Origin: Sunxiuqinia sp963677175 | GTDB lineage: Bacteria > Bacteroidota > Bacteroidia > Bacteroidales > Prolixibacteraceae | NCBI GenBank assembly: GCA_963677175.2 | Contig: CAXXES010000004.1 | Span: forward strand, 1 to 64,000 | Direction: 5' to 3' | Length of the DNA: 64,000 bases | Shown: positions 43,581 through 53,317 of the stretch, piece after piece | How positions within the stretch are numbered: position 1 is the first letter of the stretch | Layout: every line of letters begins with the position of its first letter | The notes under the pieces: generated by a model | The model's input: only the letters and a program-made list of their open reading frames with translations | Database searches by the model: none | What the model was told of the DNA's origin: nothing | Translations under genes and position numbers: made by a program

Positions 43581-44735
43581 ATGGATACCAAGCTTTATCT
43601 GAAACCGGTTGACTTCTCGAAATTTAAACTTGCTCCCTGGACACAGTCAAAATTCAGTTTGGGAAAGGTTCTGGAAAAGAATCAGCTCAAATTACCCCTC
43701 GATAAAGCAGAAATTGTCCTTGTTGGTGTTGAAGAAGATCGAAACGCTGTAATCCGGGGTAGTGCCAAGGCTCCAAACAAAATCAGGCAACACCTCTACA
43801 ATTTAAATCGTATTTCGCCTCGTTTTAAGCTGCTGGATTTGGGCAACATTAAAGTGGGGAAAACAGTTAACGACACCTACTTTGCCGTACGCGATGTATG
43901 CAGCAGCCTGGTCGAAAAAGGAAAAACAGTGATCGTGCTTGGCGGTAGCCAGGACTTAACCTTTGGAATCACCAAAGCCTTTGAAGAAAATCCCTTTAAC
44001 CTGGTCAACATCGATCCAAAATTTGATTTCAAGAAAGGGGTAAAGACCATGAATTCAGAAACCTATCTGAATTTTATAATTGAGAAACAAGCTAATCTTT
44101 ATGCGCAAACCATTTTAGGTTACCAAAACTATTTTGTAGATGGCCTTGAGCTGGACCACAGTTACGAACTCGGTACCGAAGTCAAACGATTGGGTGAAAT
44201 TCGGTATGATATGAAGAGTATTGAGCCTTACCTGCGCGATGCGGATGTGCTCAGTTTCGACATTAATGCCATCAGGCAGCTGGAGGCTCCAGGCCAATAT
44301 TTGGGTTCCCCCAATGGTTTATATGCCGAAGAGGCTTGCCAAATCGGACACTATGCCGGCATGGCCGATCAGCTAAAAGTGGCCGGATTTTTCAACCTGA
44401 TCCCCCGATTGGATCATGATGATCTGAGCAGTAAATTAATGGCGCAGGTTATTTGGCATTTTATGGAAGGCTTTTACTTCAAAAAAAGCGAAACCCCCGG
44501 TGGTAACAACGAGAACTTCAATGAATTTTTACTTGAAATCGATGACATTGACTTGCCACTAACGTTTTATCAAAGTCAAAAAACAGGACGTTGGTGGATG
44601 AAAATTTCCGACAAACAAGACACAAATGAGCAAATTATTTCGTGCACCGAGGACGATTATCGTATGGCAGCACAAAACGAAATACCGGATCGTTGGTGGA
44701 GGAACATTCGTAAATTAAACCGGCTGGCAAAATAA
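43581..44735 (+). CDS. Ureohydrolase (arginase/formiminoglutamase)-fold protein with lost metal ligands
   Basis: A 384-residue protein of the arginase superfamily. Fold landmarks are in order: 'VIVLGGSQDLTFG' (arginase GGDHS/GGSHD), 'LVNIDPKFDF' (DAHxD) and 'DADVLSFDINAIRQLEAPG' (SFDxDxxDP). The residues that bind the Mn pair are largely replaced: the GGxHD His is Gln, the DAHxD His is Lys, and the fourth Asp of SFDxDxxD is Glu and its partner Asn. It is therefore probably not an active ureohydrolase. It lies between topA and the T9SS genes, starting 125 bp after the topA terminator. A structural or regulatory role linked to gliding/T9SS genes is conjecture. Confidence 0.75.
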   Translation: MDTKLYLKPVDFSKFKLAPWTQSKFSLGKVLEKNQLKLPLDKAEIVLVGVEEDRNAVIRGSAKAPNKIRQHLYNLNRISPRFKLLDLGNIKVGKTVNDTYFAVRDVCSSLVEKGKTVIVLGGSQDLTFGITKAFEENPFNLVNIDPKFDFKKGVKTMNSETYLNFIIEKQANLYAQTILGYQNYFVDGLELDHSYELGTEVKRLGEIRYDMKSIEPYLRDADVLSFDINAIRQLEAPGQYLGSPNGLYAEEACQIGHYAGMADQLKVAGFFNLIPRLDHDDLSSKLMAQVIWHFMEGFYFKKSETPGGNNENFNEFLLEIDDIDLPLTFYQSQKTGRWWMKISDKQDTNEQIISCTEDDYRMAAQNEIPDRWWRNIRKLNRLAK

Positions 44736-44845
44736 AAAATGACGGAATCCGTTGAAAAACATGATGAAGCGTTTAATAAAACGGAAGCGATAAACTATTT
44801 TTTTCGCTTACTTTGCCCCGGGAATACGGCAATAACGGCCAATTT

Positions 44846-45796
44846 ATGAAAAAAAAATTTTACTTTTTATTTTTATCAATATTCATTACCTTAGCCGCAT
44901 TCGGTCAGCAAGATCCGCAGTTCAGTTTCAACCGTGAAACTCAGTTGGTGGTGAACCCGGGTTTTGCTGGAAGTAATGAGGCAATAACTGGATTAATATT
45001 GAACAGATATCAATGGAGCGGCTTCGAAGGAGCCCCCAAAACACTGTTATTCAGCGTGGAGACTACTGCTAACATATTTGGCGGAAGAAGTGGGGTAGGA
45101 TTGAATATCATCAGCGATGAATTGGGTTTCTCCAAAAACACTTTGGTGAACCTGAACTATGCTTACCATACAACAACCAGTATCGGAGATCTCGGTATTG
45201 GTACTTCTTTTGGATTATTCAATAAATTGATTGATGGGCAATGGATTACCATTGGCAAAGATGGAATTATGGGTGACGGGACTGATGACAAATGGATTCC
45301 GCAAACTGAGGTCAGCCAACTAACTTTTGATATCGGATTAGGCTTATATCTGAAGTCAAATGACTATTTTGCAGGCTTCTCCGTAACTCATATCAACCAA
45401 GGAGAAATAAAATATGGAGATGGTGGTGAATATTTTCCTTTAATAAGAAGTTACTATTTGTCTGGCGGATACAATATTAGCTTTTCCAACCCGTTATTTG
45501 AGTTGCGACCAGCGATCTTTGCAAAATCGGATTTGGCCAGCACCCAGATCGATTTCACGATTGGTTTGGTTTATAAAGAACGGTTCTCTGGTGGACTAAG
45601 TTACCGGCTAGATGATGCGATTGCCATTTTAATTGGCGTTGAAATGCTAAATGGACTGAATATAGGCTTAGCCTATGACATCACAACTTCTGCCTTGGGG
45701 CGATATGGATACGGATCGCAGGAAATATTCCTGCGATACGCGGTTAATTTTGGGAAGGGTAGATTAAAAAAATATAAAAGTATCCGATTTTTATAA
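44846..45796 (+). CDS. porP: PorP/SprF-family type IX secretion system outer-membrane protein
   Basis: A 316-residue beta-barrel protein with signal peptide ('FYFLFLSIFITLAAFGQQ'). 'DPQFSFNRETQLVVNPGFAGSNEAITGLILNRYQWSGFEGAPKTLLFSVE' is the defining start of PorP/SprF. The later barrel repeats include 'GLSYRLDDAIAILIGVEMLNGLNIGLAYD'. Start at ATG 44846; the frame extends upstream only into a promoter-like TTACTTTG (44808-44815). These proteins anchor T9SS cargo attachment proteins or scaffolds at the outer membrane. First gene of the porP-gldKLMN operon, 9 bp before gldK. Confidence 0.92.
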   Translation: MKKKFYFLFLSIFITLAAFGQQDPQFSFNRETQLVVNPGFAGSNEAITGLILNRYQWSGFEGAPKTLLFSVETTANIFGGRSGVGLNIISDELGFSKNTLVNLNYAYHTTTSIGDLGIGTSFGLFNKLIDGQWITIGKDGIMGDGTDDKWIPQTEVSQLTFDIGLGLYLKSNDYFAGFSVTHINQGEIKYGDGGEYFPLIRSYYLSGGYNISFSNPLFELRPAIFAKSDLASTQIDFTIGLVYKERFSGGLSYRLDDAIAILIGVEMLNGLNIGLAYDITTSALGRYGYGSQEIFLRYAVNFGKGRLKKYKSIRFL

Positions 45797-45805
45797 GCTA
45801 AACAT

Positions 45806-47164
45806 ATGAAAGCAACAATCATAGCTATGAAAAAAATATTTTCTTCAGGTTTAATTCTCGCAACAATTCTGGCCTTGTCCAGTTGCGGTAAATCCGGTAG
45901 TGGGGAGCTGACCGGAGTTCAGGGAAGGGGCAAATGGTTTGAACCTGCCCCCCATGGAATGACCTTTGTCCACCGTGGAAGTGTGAATATTGGTCCGAAC
46001 GATCAAGATCCAGCTTGGTCATCAACACCAACTAAAACAGTATCCGTTGATGCTTTTTGGATGGATGACACGGAAATCACCAACAATGAATACCGCCAGT
46101 TCGTCAATTGGGTTCGCGATTCCATCGCCCGCTCATTGGTTGGAGAACAATATCCGGAATTCATGATCAGTGAAGACCGCGATGGAAACATCATTGATCC
46201 GCCAAAAATAAACTGGGATGAACGGTTGGAATGGGATAATCCCGACTATATGGATGCTCTGGAACCCATGTATATTCCCAGCAATGAGCGCTTTTTTGGC
46301 AAAAAGGAAATAGATTCCAGAAAACTCTTCTACACGTATTACTGGATTGATTACCAGCAAGCAGCGAAAGGAGCTAACAGGTACAATTACGAGACTGAAA
46401 GCTATGAAGGTACCGTAATTGATCAGGATGGTGAGGAGCGACCAATCGAAAACCGGTCTTCCTTTATTTTTGGCGAAACTACAGATGTTTATCCAGACAC
46501 CCTGGTTTGGATCCGGGATTATACCTATGCCTATAACGAACCCTGGACAACCAAATATTTCTGGCATCCGGGATTTGACGATTATCCGGTTGTGGGAGTT
46601 ACCTGGCAACAAGCAAAAGCCTTTTGCCATTGGAGAACCAAATTGCACAACGACTACCTGACGAGTCACCGGGAACCCGAAATTCAAGATTACCGACTTC
46701 CTACCGAGGTTGAATGGGAATATGCTGCTCGAGGCGACAAAGATATTTCCATGTACCCTTGGGGTGGTTATTACACCCGTGATGATGATGGCCGTTTTTT
46801 GGCCAACTTTAAGCCCCTTCGTGGAAATTATGTAGAAGATGAAGGGCTTGTTACTCTCAAAGTCGGAAACTATGATCCCAATGGTTTTGGGCTTTACGAC
46901 ATGGCTGGCAACGTAGCTGAATGGACCATCTCGGCCTACGATGAGTCTGCTTACATGTATGTTAATGATTTCAACCCGAACTTCGAGTACAATGCCCGTC
47001 CGAATGACGCTCCGGTAATGAAACGTAAAGTGATACGCGGAGGCTCATGGAAAGACATTGCTTATTATTTACAAGTTTCAACACGGAGTTTTGAGTATCA
47101 GGATACCGCTAAATCATATATTGGATTTCGTTGTGTTAGATCCTCTTTTGGTAATGAGTTTTAG
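45806..47164 (+). CDS. gldK: GldK/PorK T9SS lipoprotein
   Basis: A 452-residue lipoprotein ('SSGLILATILALSSC') with a formylglycine-generating-enzyme-like (FGE-sulfatase) domain: 'PTKTVSVDAFWMDDTEITNNEYRQFV', 'YRLPTEVEWEYAARG', 'GNVAEWTISAY', 'KRKVIRGGSWKD', 'SYIGFRCVRS'. The FGE catalytic function is not expected in GldK. With GldN it forms the periplasmic ring of the secretion machine under the outer membrane. Start at ATG 45806; ATG 45827 ('MKKIFSSG') is an equally good start. Followed by gldL 21 bp downstream. Confidence 0.93.
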   Translation: MKATIIAMKKIFSSGLILATILALSSCGKSGSGELTGVQGRGKWFEPAPHGMTFVHRGSVNIGPNDQDPAWSSTPTKTVSVDAFWMDDTEITNNEYRQFVNWVRDSIARSLVGEQYPEFMISEDRDGNIIDPPKINWDERLEWDNPDYMDALEPMYIPSNERFFGKKEIDSRKLFYTYYWIDYQQAAKGANRYNYETESYEGTVIDQDGEERPIENRSSFIFGETTDVYPDTLVWIRDYTYAYNEPWTTKYFWHPGFDDYPVVGVTWQQAKAFCHWRTKLHNDYLTSHREPEIQDYRLPTEVEWEYAARGDKDISMYPWGGYYTRDDDGRFLANFKPLRGNYVEDEGLVTLKVGNYDPNGFGLYDMAGNVAEWTISAYDESAYMYVNDFNPNFEYNARPNDAPVMKRKVIRGGSWKDIAYYLQVSTRSFEYQDTAKSYIGFRCVRSSFGNEF

Positions 47165-47185
47165 TCGAACCTTAATTCTGAAGAA

Positions 47186-48157
47186 ATGAACATCGGTGAA
47201 ATAATACAAAGTAAACGTTGGAAAGTATTTACAGGCTATGTTTATAACCTGGGAGCCTCAGTCGTCTTGCTGGGTGCCCTTTTTAAACTTCAACATTGGC
47301 CCTACTCAGGACCAATATTGATTATTGGCCTGACCACAGAAGCATTCATCTTCCTCATATCGGCCTTCGAACCCCCGATGGAAATGCCTCATTGGGAGAA
47401 GGTGTACCCTCAACTGAAAGAAGACTATGTGCTGGACGAAGATCAGTATGTGGCAGAATCTAAAACCGGGTTTGGCGATTTATTTCAAAAAGCAGACATC
47501 TCTCCTGAATTGATCGATAAGGTGACCAAAGGGTTGACCGATTTGAGCAATACTGCCTCAAGCATAAGCGACATCAGCACAGCTACGCTTGCTACCGATA
47601 TGTATGTCAAAAATCTAACGTCGGCTTCTGAATCCATGAATGCTTTTTCTGAAATTAGCAACCATGCCAACCACCAGATCAATGAGTCCGTAGGTCATTT
47701 AGTGACCTCCTACGCGACGACAGCCAAAAACCTTTCGGAAAACGGGAATCAAATGATGAATAAACTGGCAACTTCTGGAGAAGAATTTACCAACCAACTG
47801 ACACAAACAAGCAACAAATTAGCTTCTTCCTACCAAAAAGTAGCAGGAACAATTGACACTGGGATGGAAGCATTGAGCAAAAGCTCGGCTAGTTATGGAG
47901 AAAATCTTTCGAAGTTGAATAAAAACCTTGAATCGTTAAACTCATCATACGAAAGTCAGCTTAGAGAAACGAACCAACAACTCCAGTCTTCGCAAAATTT
48001 CTTTAAGGAAATGGCACAGATGAATGAAATGATCGCCTCATCAACTGAAGAAATAAAGAAATATAAGAACAATGCCGAAGAACTGAACAAACACCTGGAA
48101 GCCCTAAATTCAATTTATGGCAATATGCTGGGAGCAATGAACTATAAGAATAAATAA
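47186..48157 (+). CDS. gldL: GldL/PorL T9SS inner-membrane motor protein
   Basis: A 323-residue protein. Two TM helices lie at about 20-35 and 42-62 ('YVYNLGASVVLLGALFKLQHWPYSGPILIIGLTTEAFIFLISAF'), with the membrane-buried Glu52 of helix 2 that is needed for proton-driven rotation in GldL. A long cytoplasmic region rich in coiled coil follows (residues 90-320, many Ser/Asn/Gln). With GldM it makes the rotary motor that powers secretion. Longer than the F. johnsoniae homologue, mostly in the coiled-coil tail. Confidence 0.95.
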   Translation: MNIGEIIQSKRWKVFTGYVYNLGASVVLLGALFKLQHWPYSGPILIIGLTTEAFIFLISAFEPPMEMPHWEKVYPQLKEDYVLDEDQYVAESKTGFGDLFQKADISPELIDKVTKGLTDLSNTASSISDISTATLATDMYVKNLTSASESMNAFSEISNHANHQINESVGHLVTSYATTAKNLSENGNQMMNKLATSGEEFTNQLTQTSNKLASSYQKVAGTIDTGMEALSKSSASYGENLSKLNKNLESLNSSYESQLRETNQQLQSSQNFFKEMAQMNEMIASSTEEIKKYKNNAEELNKHLEALNSIYGNMLGAMNYKNK

Positions 48158-48180
48158 AGAACCGATAAGCTCATTAGCAT

Positions 48181-49794
48181 ATGGGAACCAAGAATTGTCC
48201 GGAAACTCCACGACAGAAGATGATCAACATGATGTACTTAGTGCTGCTCGCAATGATGGCACTAAATGTTGCATCCGAAGTGTTAGATGCCTTCCGGGTG
48301 GTTGATTCAAGTTTAATGCAGACACTCAAAAGTGTTGACTCAAAAAACAACCAGCTTTATGCCTCTTTTGCCCAAGCCTATGAAGAAAATCCGGCCAAAG
48401 TGCAAGAGTGGAAGGATAAAGCCGACCGGGTTAAAGCGCTTACCGATGGCTTGACGAATAAAATTACGGATCTGAAGGAGGAAATTATTATGAAATCCGG
48501 CGGAACAAACCTGACAGAAGAAGGCGAATCGGTTAATTTAAGCAACAAATCGTTCATGGTCAATACCAAGGGAGATACCATTGTCATTAAGAAAGATGAC
48601 GAGTTAAATGTTCCTTCCGAAGTCATGATCAGGATGAAGAAAGCAGAAGATCTAAACGCAGACATCGATGAGTTAAAAGAAGCATTTCTATCATTTCTTG
48701 AGGAAGATTCCCCCATCCGTAAAACCATTGAGCAGGAGTTGGATACTTCTGACCCTAAAGTAAGACTAAAAGAAGGAGCTGAAAAAAGAACCTGGGAAAT
48801 TGAACTCTTTGACAATAAGCCAATCATTGCAGTAATTGCTCTTTTGTCGAAAATCCAGATTGACGTTCAAAATGCCGAATCCAATATTTTGACCTACCTC
48901 TACAGCCAGATTGATGCCAGCTCATTCAAATTCAACAAGCTGGGTGCGCGTGTAATTGCAAAAACATCCTATGTGCTTGAAGGAGATGTTTACCGCGCTG
49001 AAGTATTTTTGGCTGCCGAAGACACCACGCAACAGCCCATCATTTTAATCAATGACAGGCCGCTGAATATTGTGGATGGAAAAGGAATATACGAAGTGCC
49101 GGCAACCGCTTCCGGAACATACAAATGGGGTGGAATCATCAAATACAAAACACCTGAGGGAGGCTTTAATTCCTACCCTTTCGAAGAAGAATACACTGTA
49201 AGTAAACCTTCGGTAACCATTTCGCCTACCAAGATGAACGTCTTTTACATGGGGGTGCCCAACCCGGTTAGTGTTTCGGTTCCCGGCGTTCCTTCCGAAG
49301 ATTTGGAAGTGACCGTTACCAACGGAAAGATTCAGCAAGACGGAAAAGACTATTTGGTTTTTCCAACGGCCGAAGACATCAACGGGCGCAATACCAAAGT
49401 GACTGTAAACGCAACCATTGGCGGACAACCGCGCTCAATGGGCTCCATGGTCTTTCGGGTCAAGCAAGTGCCCGACCCCGTGGCAACCATTGCCGGACAA
49501 GCTAGCGGTGTGATTCGAAAAGAAGATCTCCTGGCGGAAGATGGAATCTTTGCCGCCTTAATCGATTTTGATTTTGACCTGACATTTATGGTCACGCAAT
49601 TTGACATTACATTTACCGGTGCCGGAGGATACACCAACACCTGGTCGTCCACTTCAAATCGATTTACGGCAGAACAGACCCAGCAATTTAATGCCCTGAC
49701 AGCGGGTAGTATTATTTATATTGATAACATTATGGCTCGTGGTGATGATGGAACAGACAGACAATTGTCGCCAATCAGCTTTAAAATAAGATAA
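48181..49794 (+). CDS. gldM: GldM/PorM T9SS motor shaft protein
   Basis: A 537-residue protein. The N-terminal TM helix ('RQKMINMMYLVLLAMMALNVASEVLDAF') is the family hallmark, with the helix penetrating the GldL pentamer. A helical domain (30-240) and three beta-sandwich domains (about 240-537; 'FYMGVPNPVSVSVPGVPSEDLEVTVTNG', 'ITFTGAGGYTNTW') form the periplasmic shaft that reaches the GldK/GldN ring. 23 bp after gldL and 2 bp before gldN. Confidence 0.95.
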   Translation: MGTKNCPETPRQKMINMMYLVLLAMMALNVASEVLDAFRVVDSSLMQTLKSVDSKNNQLYASFAQAYEENPAKVQEWKDKADRVKALTDGLTNKITDLKEEIIMKSGGTNLTEEGESVNLSNKSFMVNTKGDTIVIKKDDELNVPSEVMIRMKKAEDLNADIDELKEAFLSFLEEDSPIRKTIEQELDTSDPKVRLKEGAEKRTWEIELFDNKPIIAVIALLSKIQIDVQNAESNILTYLYSQIDASSFKFNKLGARVIAKTSYVLEGDVYRAEVFLAAEDTTQQPIILINDRPLNIVDGKGIYEVPATASGTYKWGGIIKYKTPEGGFNSYPFEEEYTVSKPSVTISPTKMNVFYMGVPNPVSVSVPGVPSEDLEVTVTNGKIQQDGKDYLVFPTAEDINGRNTKVTVNATIGGQPRSMGSMVFRVKQVPDPVATIAGQASGVIRKEDLLAEDGIFAALIDFDFDLTFMVTQFDITFTGAGGYTNTWSSTSNRFTAEQTQQFNALTAGSIIYIDNIMARGDDGTDRQLSPISFKIR

Positions 49795-49796
49795 GC

Positions 49797-50651
49797 ATGA
49801 AAAAGTTTTTGATCGGGATAGGAATTATTTGCGGTTCATTTTGCTTTTCAGCAAAAGACACGCAAGCTCAGATAATTGACGGTGCATTTAAACGTACCAA
49901 TATCGAAAACAGAAAACCCATGGCCTTTTCCCCAATCCGGGAAGCCGATGTGATGTGGTCGAAGAAAATCTGGCGTATTATTGACCTGAGGGAAAAAATG
50001 AACCAGATCCTGTATTTCCCAACTACCGATATGGATGGGCGTACAAATCTGATTAACCTCTTTTTACAAGGAATTGAAAACAACCAGTTAATTGCTTATG
50101 ATGCCCGTACGGATGATGAGTTTAAAGTGCCGATGACCTTTGAACAAGTCAAGGAAGCGTTTGGAGCCACAACCAGGACCCGTTCGGTTCGCAATTTGGA
50201 AACAGGCGAAATGGAGGAGCGTGAGATTGTCAGCGAAATCCGTTCCGAAGAAGTCAAGCAGTTCATGATAAAGGAGGAATGGTTCTTTGACAAGCAAACC
50301 TCAACGCTGAACACACGTATCATCGGTATTTGCCCCATCCAAGAGTACTATCGTGATGAAGATGTTAACCGGCAAAATGTGCAACGCCGCCAGGCTTTTT
50401 GGATTCACTATTCCGAAGCCCGCGAATTGTTGGCAACACATTCGGTCATCAACCCAAACAACACAGCCCAGAGCATGTCTTTTGACGATCTTTTCATCAA
50501 ACGTAAATTCAACAGTTACGTAGTCAGAGAATCGAATGTTTACAACAACCGGGCAATCAGCCAGTATTTAAGCGGGCGCGAAGCCATGCTGGAGTCCAAA
50601 CGAATTGAAGCCGATATATTCGACTTCGAGCAAGACCTGTGGGAATATTAA
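49797..50651 (+). CDS. gldN: GldN/PorN T9SS periplasmic ring protein
   Basis: A 284-residue exported protein (signal 'FLIGIGIICGSFCFSAKDTQA'). The family core reads 'READVMWSKKIWRIIDLREKMNQILYFP' and 'VKQFMIKEEWFFDKQTSTLNTRIIGICPIQEYYRD', with C-terminal 'SFDDLFIKRKFNSYVVRESNVYNNR'. It forms the ring with GldK and contacts GldM. Last gene of the operon, followed at once by a strong terminator. Confidence 0.95.
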   Translation: MKKFLIGIGIICGSFCFSAKDTQAQIIDGAFKRTNIENRKPMAFSPIREADVMWSKKIWRIIDLREKMNQILYFPTTDMDGRTNLINLFLQGIENNQLIAYDARTDDEFKVPMTFEQVKEAFGATTRTRSVRNLETGEMEEREIVSEIRSEEVKQFMIKEEWFFDKQTSTLNTRIIGICPIQEYYRDEDVNRQNVQRRQAFWIHYSEARELLATHSVINPNNTAQSMSFDDLFIKRKFNSYVVRESNVYNNRAISQYLSGREAMLESKRIEADIFDFEQDLWEY

Positions 50652-50675
50652 CGAAATAACCGTGAATGGGAAAAT

Positions 50676-50706
50676 GCCTTATGAGCCTGACTCATAAGGC
50701 TTTTTT
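50676..50706 (+). terminator. Rho-independent terminator of the porP-gldKLMN operon
   Basis: A perfect 10-bp stem, GCCTTATGAG (50676-50685) with CTCATAAGGC (50691-50700), encloses a 5-base loop CCTGA and is followed by TTTTTT. It separates gldN from the second gldK-like gene. Confidence 0.92.
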
Positions 50707-50776
50707 CTACTCATAGCGTACAATATTAATTTTTCAGGAAACGTTAACTCAAAGCAGTCCTTTTTGGTAACAGCAA

Positions 50777-52123
50777 ATGAGCAAAAGCTTCTCCATATTA
50801 GTTTTCCTGTCATTGATCCTTCTCGTATCGTGTAAAAAGGATCAAACACTCAGCTACCTCTATCCCGAGGAATCCAGGCCTTTTTATGAGCCTTCGCCTT
50901 TCGGAATGTCGTACCTTGACAGGGGCAGTTATGTCATGGGGGCCGAAGATGATGAGCTGCAGGGATTTAATACTGCAATTAAACGAGTTTCGGTTGAAGC
51001 CTTTTGGATGGATGATACCGAGATCACGAACAACGAATACCGCCAATTTGTCTATTGGGTTCGAGATTCCATTGCCCGGACACTGTTGGCGGAAACCTAT
51101 CCTGAGTTTATGCTCACCGAAGATAACCGCGGAAACTTATACGAAACACCACATCTGAATTGGTACGACCCGATTGAATGGAGAAATCCGGATTTCCAGT
51201 TGGCACTCGAAGAGTTATACATCCCGGAGGAGGAACGCACCTATTATTCAAAATCGATCGATACCCGGAAATTCACATACAGCTATCAATGGATTGATTA
51301 CAAGCAGGCAGCCAAAAGAAAAAATCGCTATAATTACGAAATGCAATCCTACGAAGGGACAATTATTAATGCAGCAGGAGAAGAAGTTCCGATTGAAAAC
51401 CGGTCGTCTTTCATTTTTAAAGAACGTGTTCCCATCTATCCGGATACCCTGTGTTGGATCCGCGATTACACCTATGCTTATAACGAACCACTTACCAAAA
51501 ACTACTTTTCACACGTCGGGTTTGACGATTATCCGGTGGTGGGTGTAAACTGGCACCAGGCCAAAGCTTTTTGTCATTGGCGTACCGAAATGCTGAACAG
51601 CTACCAGGCACTTCTGTCGGTGTCATCAACCCATGCCTACCGCCTGCCTACCGAAGCCGAGTGGGAGTATGCTGCCCGTGGAGGACACGAGCGAACCTTG
51701 TATAGTTGGGGAAGCTATTATACTCGTAACATCATGGGGTGCTTTAAAGCGAATTTTAAACCGCGCAGAGGCAACTATGTAGCCGACAGCGAATCGAGTA
51801 CAACAACCATGAAGGTTGGCAGTTTCGATCCGAATGACTATTTGCTATTTGATATGGCCGGCAATGTAGCTGAATGGACCAGTACTGCCTTTAACGAATC
51901 AGCTTATGAAAATATAAATGATTTCAACCCTTCATTCGAATACAATTCATTACCTGACGATGCCCCCGCAATGAAAAGAAAAGTTATTCGGGGTGGATCG
52001 TGGAAAGATATTGCCTACTACATTCGCAACTCAACACGAAGCTTTGAGTATGAAGACACCACCAAATCATACATCGGTTTTCGTTGTGTTCGCACCTCGT
52101 TTAAAGACGAATTCAAGCAATAA
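50777..52123 (+). CDS. Second GldK-like FGE-domain lipoprotein
   Basis: A 448-residue lipoprotein ('SILVFLSLILLVSC') that is a full-length paralogue of the GldK encoded 5 kb upstream. It shares 'AFWMDDTEITNNEYRQFV', 'YPEFML', 'NRSSFIFKERVPIYPDTLCWIRDYTYAYNEPL', 'HVGFDDYPVVGV', 'RLPTEAEWEYAARGG' and 'KRKVIRGGSWKDIAYYIRNSTRSFEYEDTTKSYIGFRCVRTSF'. The length and almost gap-free similarity point to a gldK duplication rather than GldJ, which is longer. It lies behind the operon terminator and so is expressed separately. It could substitute for GldK in the ring or serve a different machine state. Confidence 0.88.
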   Translation: MSKSFSILVFLSLILLVSCKKDQTLSYLYPEESRPFYEPSPFGMSYLDRGSYVMGAEDDELQGFNTAIKRVSVEAFWMDDTEITNNEYRQFVYWVRDSIARTLLAETYPEFMLTEDNRGNLYETPHLNWYDPIEWRNPDFQLALEELYIPEEERTYYSKSIDTRKFTYSYQWIDYKQAAKRKNRYNYEMQSYEGTIINAAGEEVPIENRSSFIFKERVPIYPDTLCWIRDYTYAYNEPLTKNYFSHVGFDDYPVVGVNWHQAKAFCHWRTEMLNSYQALLSVSSTHAYRLPTEAEWEYAARGGHERTLYSWGSYYTRNIMGCFKANFKPRRGNYVADSESSTTTMKVGSFDPNDYLLFDMAGNVAEWTSTAFNESAYENINDFNPSFEYNSLPDDAPAMKRKVIRGGSWKDIAYYIRNSTRSFEYEDTTKSYIGFRCVRTSFKDEFKQ

Positions 52124-52300
52124 TAAAGCTTCGGAAAGGGCAATTCGCATTATTAAAGTCAAACAAAAAATATCGGGACAGTTTACATCACTTAATGGCG
52201 CTTTTGCTTTCGCTGTTTTAAGGTCAATTACCGATACTTCTATCAAAAATGGACAGAGTGTATTGTTCTCTCTGCAAATTATAGCCAACTTGAAGACTGA

Positions 52301-53317
52301 TTAGTAACCATTATTCAGGCCACCCATAATTTCTGAAAATATCTTAAAGGACCGGACGCGGGTCTGATGGTCGTAGATATGGGATGTGGCCATGATTTCA
52401 TCGGCTTGGGTAAGTTCCAAAAAAGCCTTCAGGTTTTGTTGTATTTTGTCGCGGCCACCAATCAACGCATAGGTCAGCATTTGGTTGATGTCGCGCTGGA
52501 AGATTCCCCAGGCACTTTCGTCCAAGTGGCTGGCGGGTGGTTGCATCAGTTCTCTTCTTCCGGTGATGATTCCCAAGATCAGCCGCTTTAAGGTCGTGGC
52601 CTGCTTTTCCGCTTCTTCATTGGTTTCGGCTGCGATTACCTGGCTGCAAACCATCACATAAGGTTTGTCGAGTTGTGTCGATGGCTGAAAGTTTTCGCGG
52701 TATATTTTCAATGCAGCTATCAATTGAGCTGGGGCAAAATGGCTGGCAAAAGCATAAGGCAATCCTAGAGCCGCTGCCAAATAGGCGCTGTCGGTACTTG
52801 AGCCTAAAATCCACAAAGGAACATCGGTGCCTTCTGAAACAAAAGACCGCACTGTACTTTTCCTGTTTTCGGGAGAGAAATATTGCTGTATTTTCCTCAC
52901 TTCATTTGGAAAATCGTGTACGGCCACCATTCGGTCTGAGCGTATTTCACGGGCTGTTACCTGGTCGGTACCCGGGGCACGGCCTAAACCAAGGTCGATG
53001 CGCCCGGGAAAAAGCGACGCTAAGGTCCCAAATTGTTCCGAAACGATCAGCGGCGAATGGTTCGGTAACATGATCCCGCCCGAACCTACACGGATGGTTG
53101 TGGTTCCTTGCGCGATATACCCAATGATGACCGATGTTGCGGCACTGGCCACATTGGCCATGTTGTGGTGCTCGGCTACCCAAAAACGGGTATAGCCAAA
53201 TTGTTCGGTCTGTTGTGCCAAGTCGAGGCTGTGCTGTAAAGCTTCGGACGGCGAAGACCCTTCGGCCACAGGTGCCAATTCTAAAACGGAGTAGGGGATG
53301 TTTTTCTTTGATGCCAT
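52301..53317 (-). CDS. LLM-class flavin-dependent oxidoreductase
   Basis: A 338-residue luciferase-like TIM-barrel protein of the MsnO8/YhbW-like group. Hallmarks are 'SVLELAPVAEGSSPSEALQHSLDLAQQTEQFGYTRFWVAEHHNMANVASAATSVIIGYIAQGTTTIRVGSGGIMLPNHSPLIVSEQFGTLASLFPGRIDLGLGRAPG'. 'PLWILGSSTDSAYLAAALGLPYAFASHF' is the usual FMN-site region. Substrate unknown; most relatives are uncharacterised. Converges with the gldK paralogue across a 177-bp gap with no clear terminator. Confidence 0.88.
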   Translation of the reverse strand: MASKKNIPYSVLELAPVAEGSSPSEALQHSLDLAQQTEQFGYTRFWVAEHHNMANVASAATSVIIGYIAQGTTTIRVGSGGIMLPNHSPLIVSEQFGTLASLFPGRIDLGLGRAPGTDQVTAREIRSDRMVAVHDFPNEVRKIQQYFSPENRKSTVRSFVSEGTDVPLWILGSSTDSAYLAAALGLPYAFASHFAPAQLIAALKIYRENFQPSTQLDKPYVMVCSQVIAAETNEEAEKQATTLKRLILGIITGRRELMQPPASHLDESAWGIFQRDINQMLTYALIGGRDKIQQNLKAFLELTQADEIMATSHIYDHQTRVRSFKIFSEIMGGLNNGY

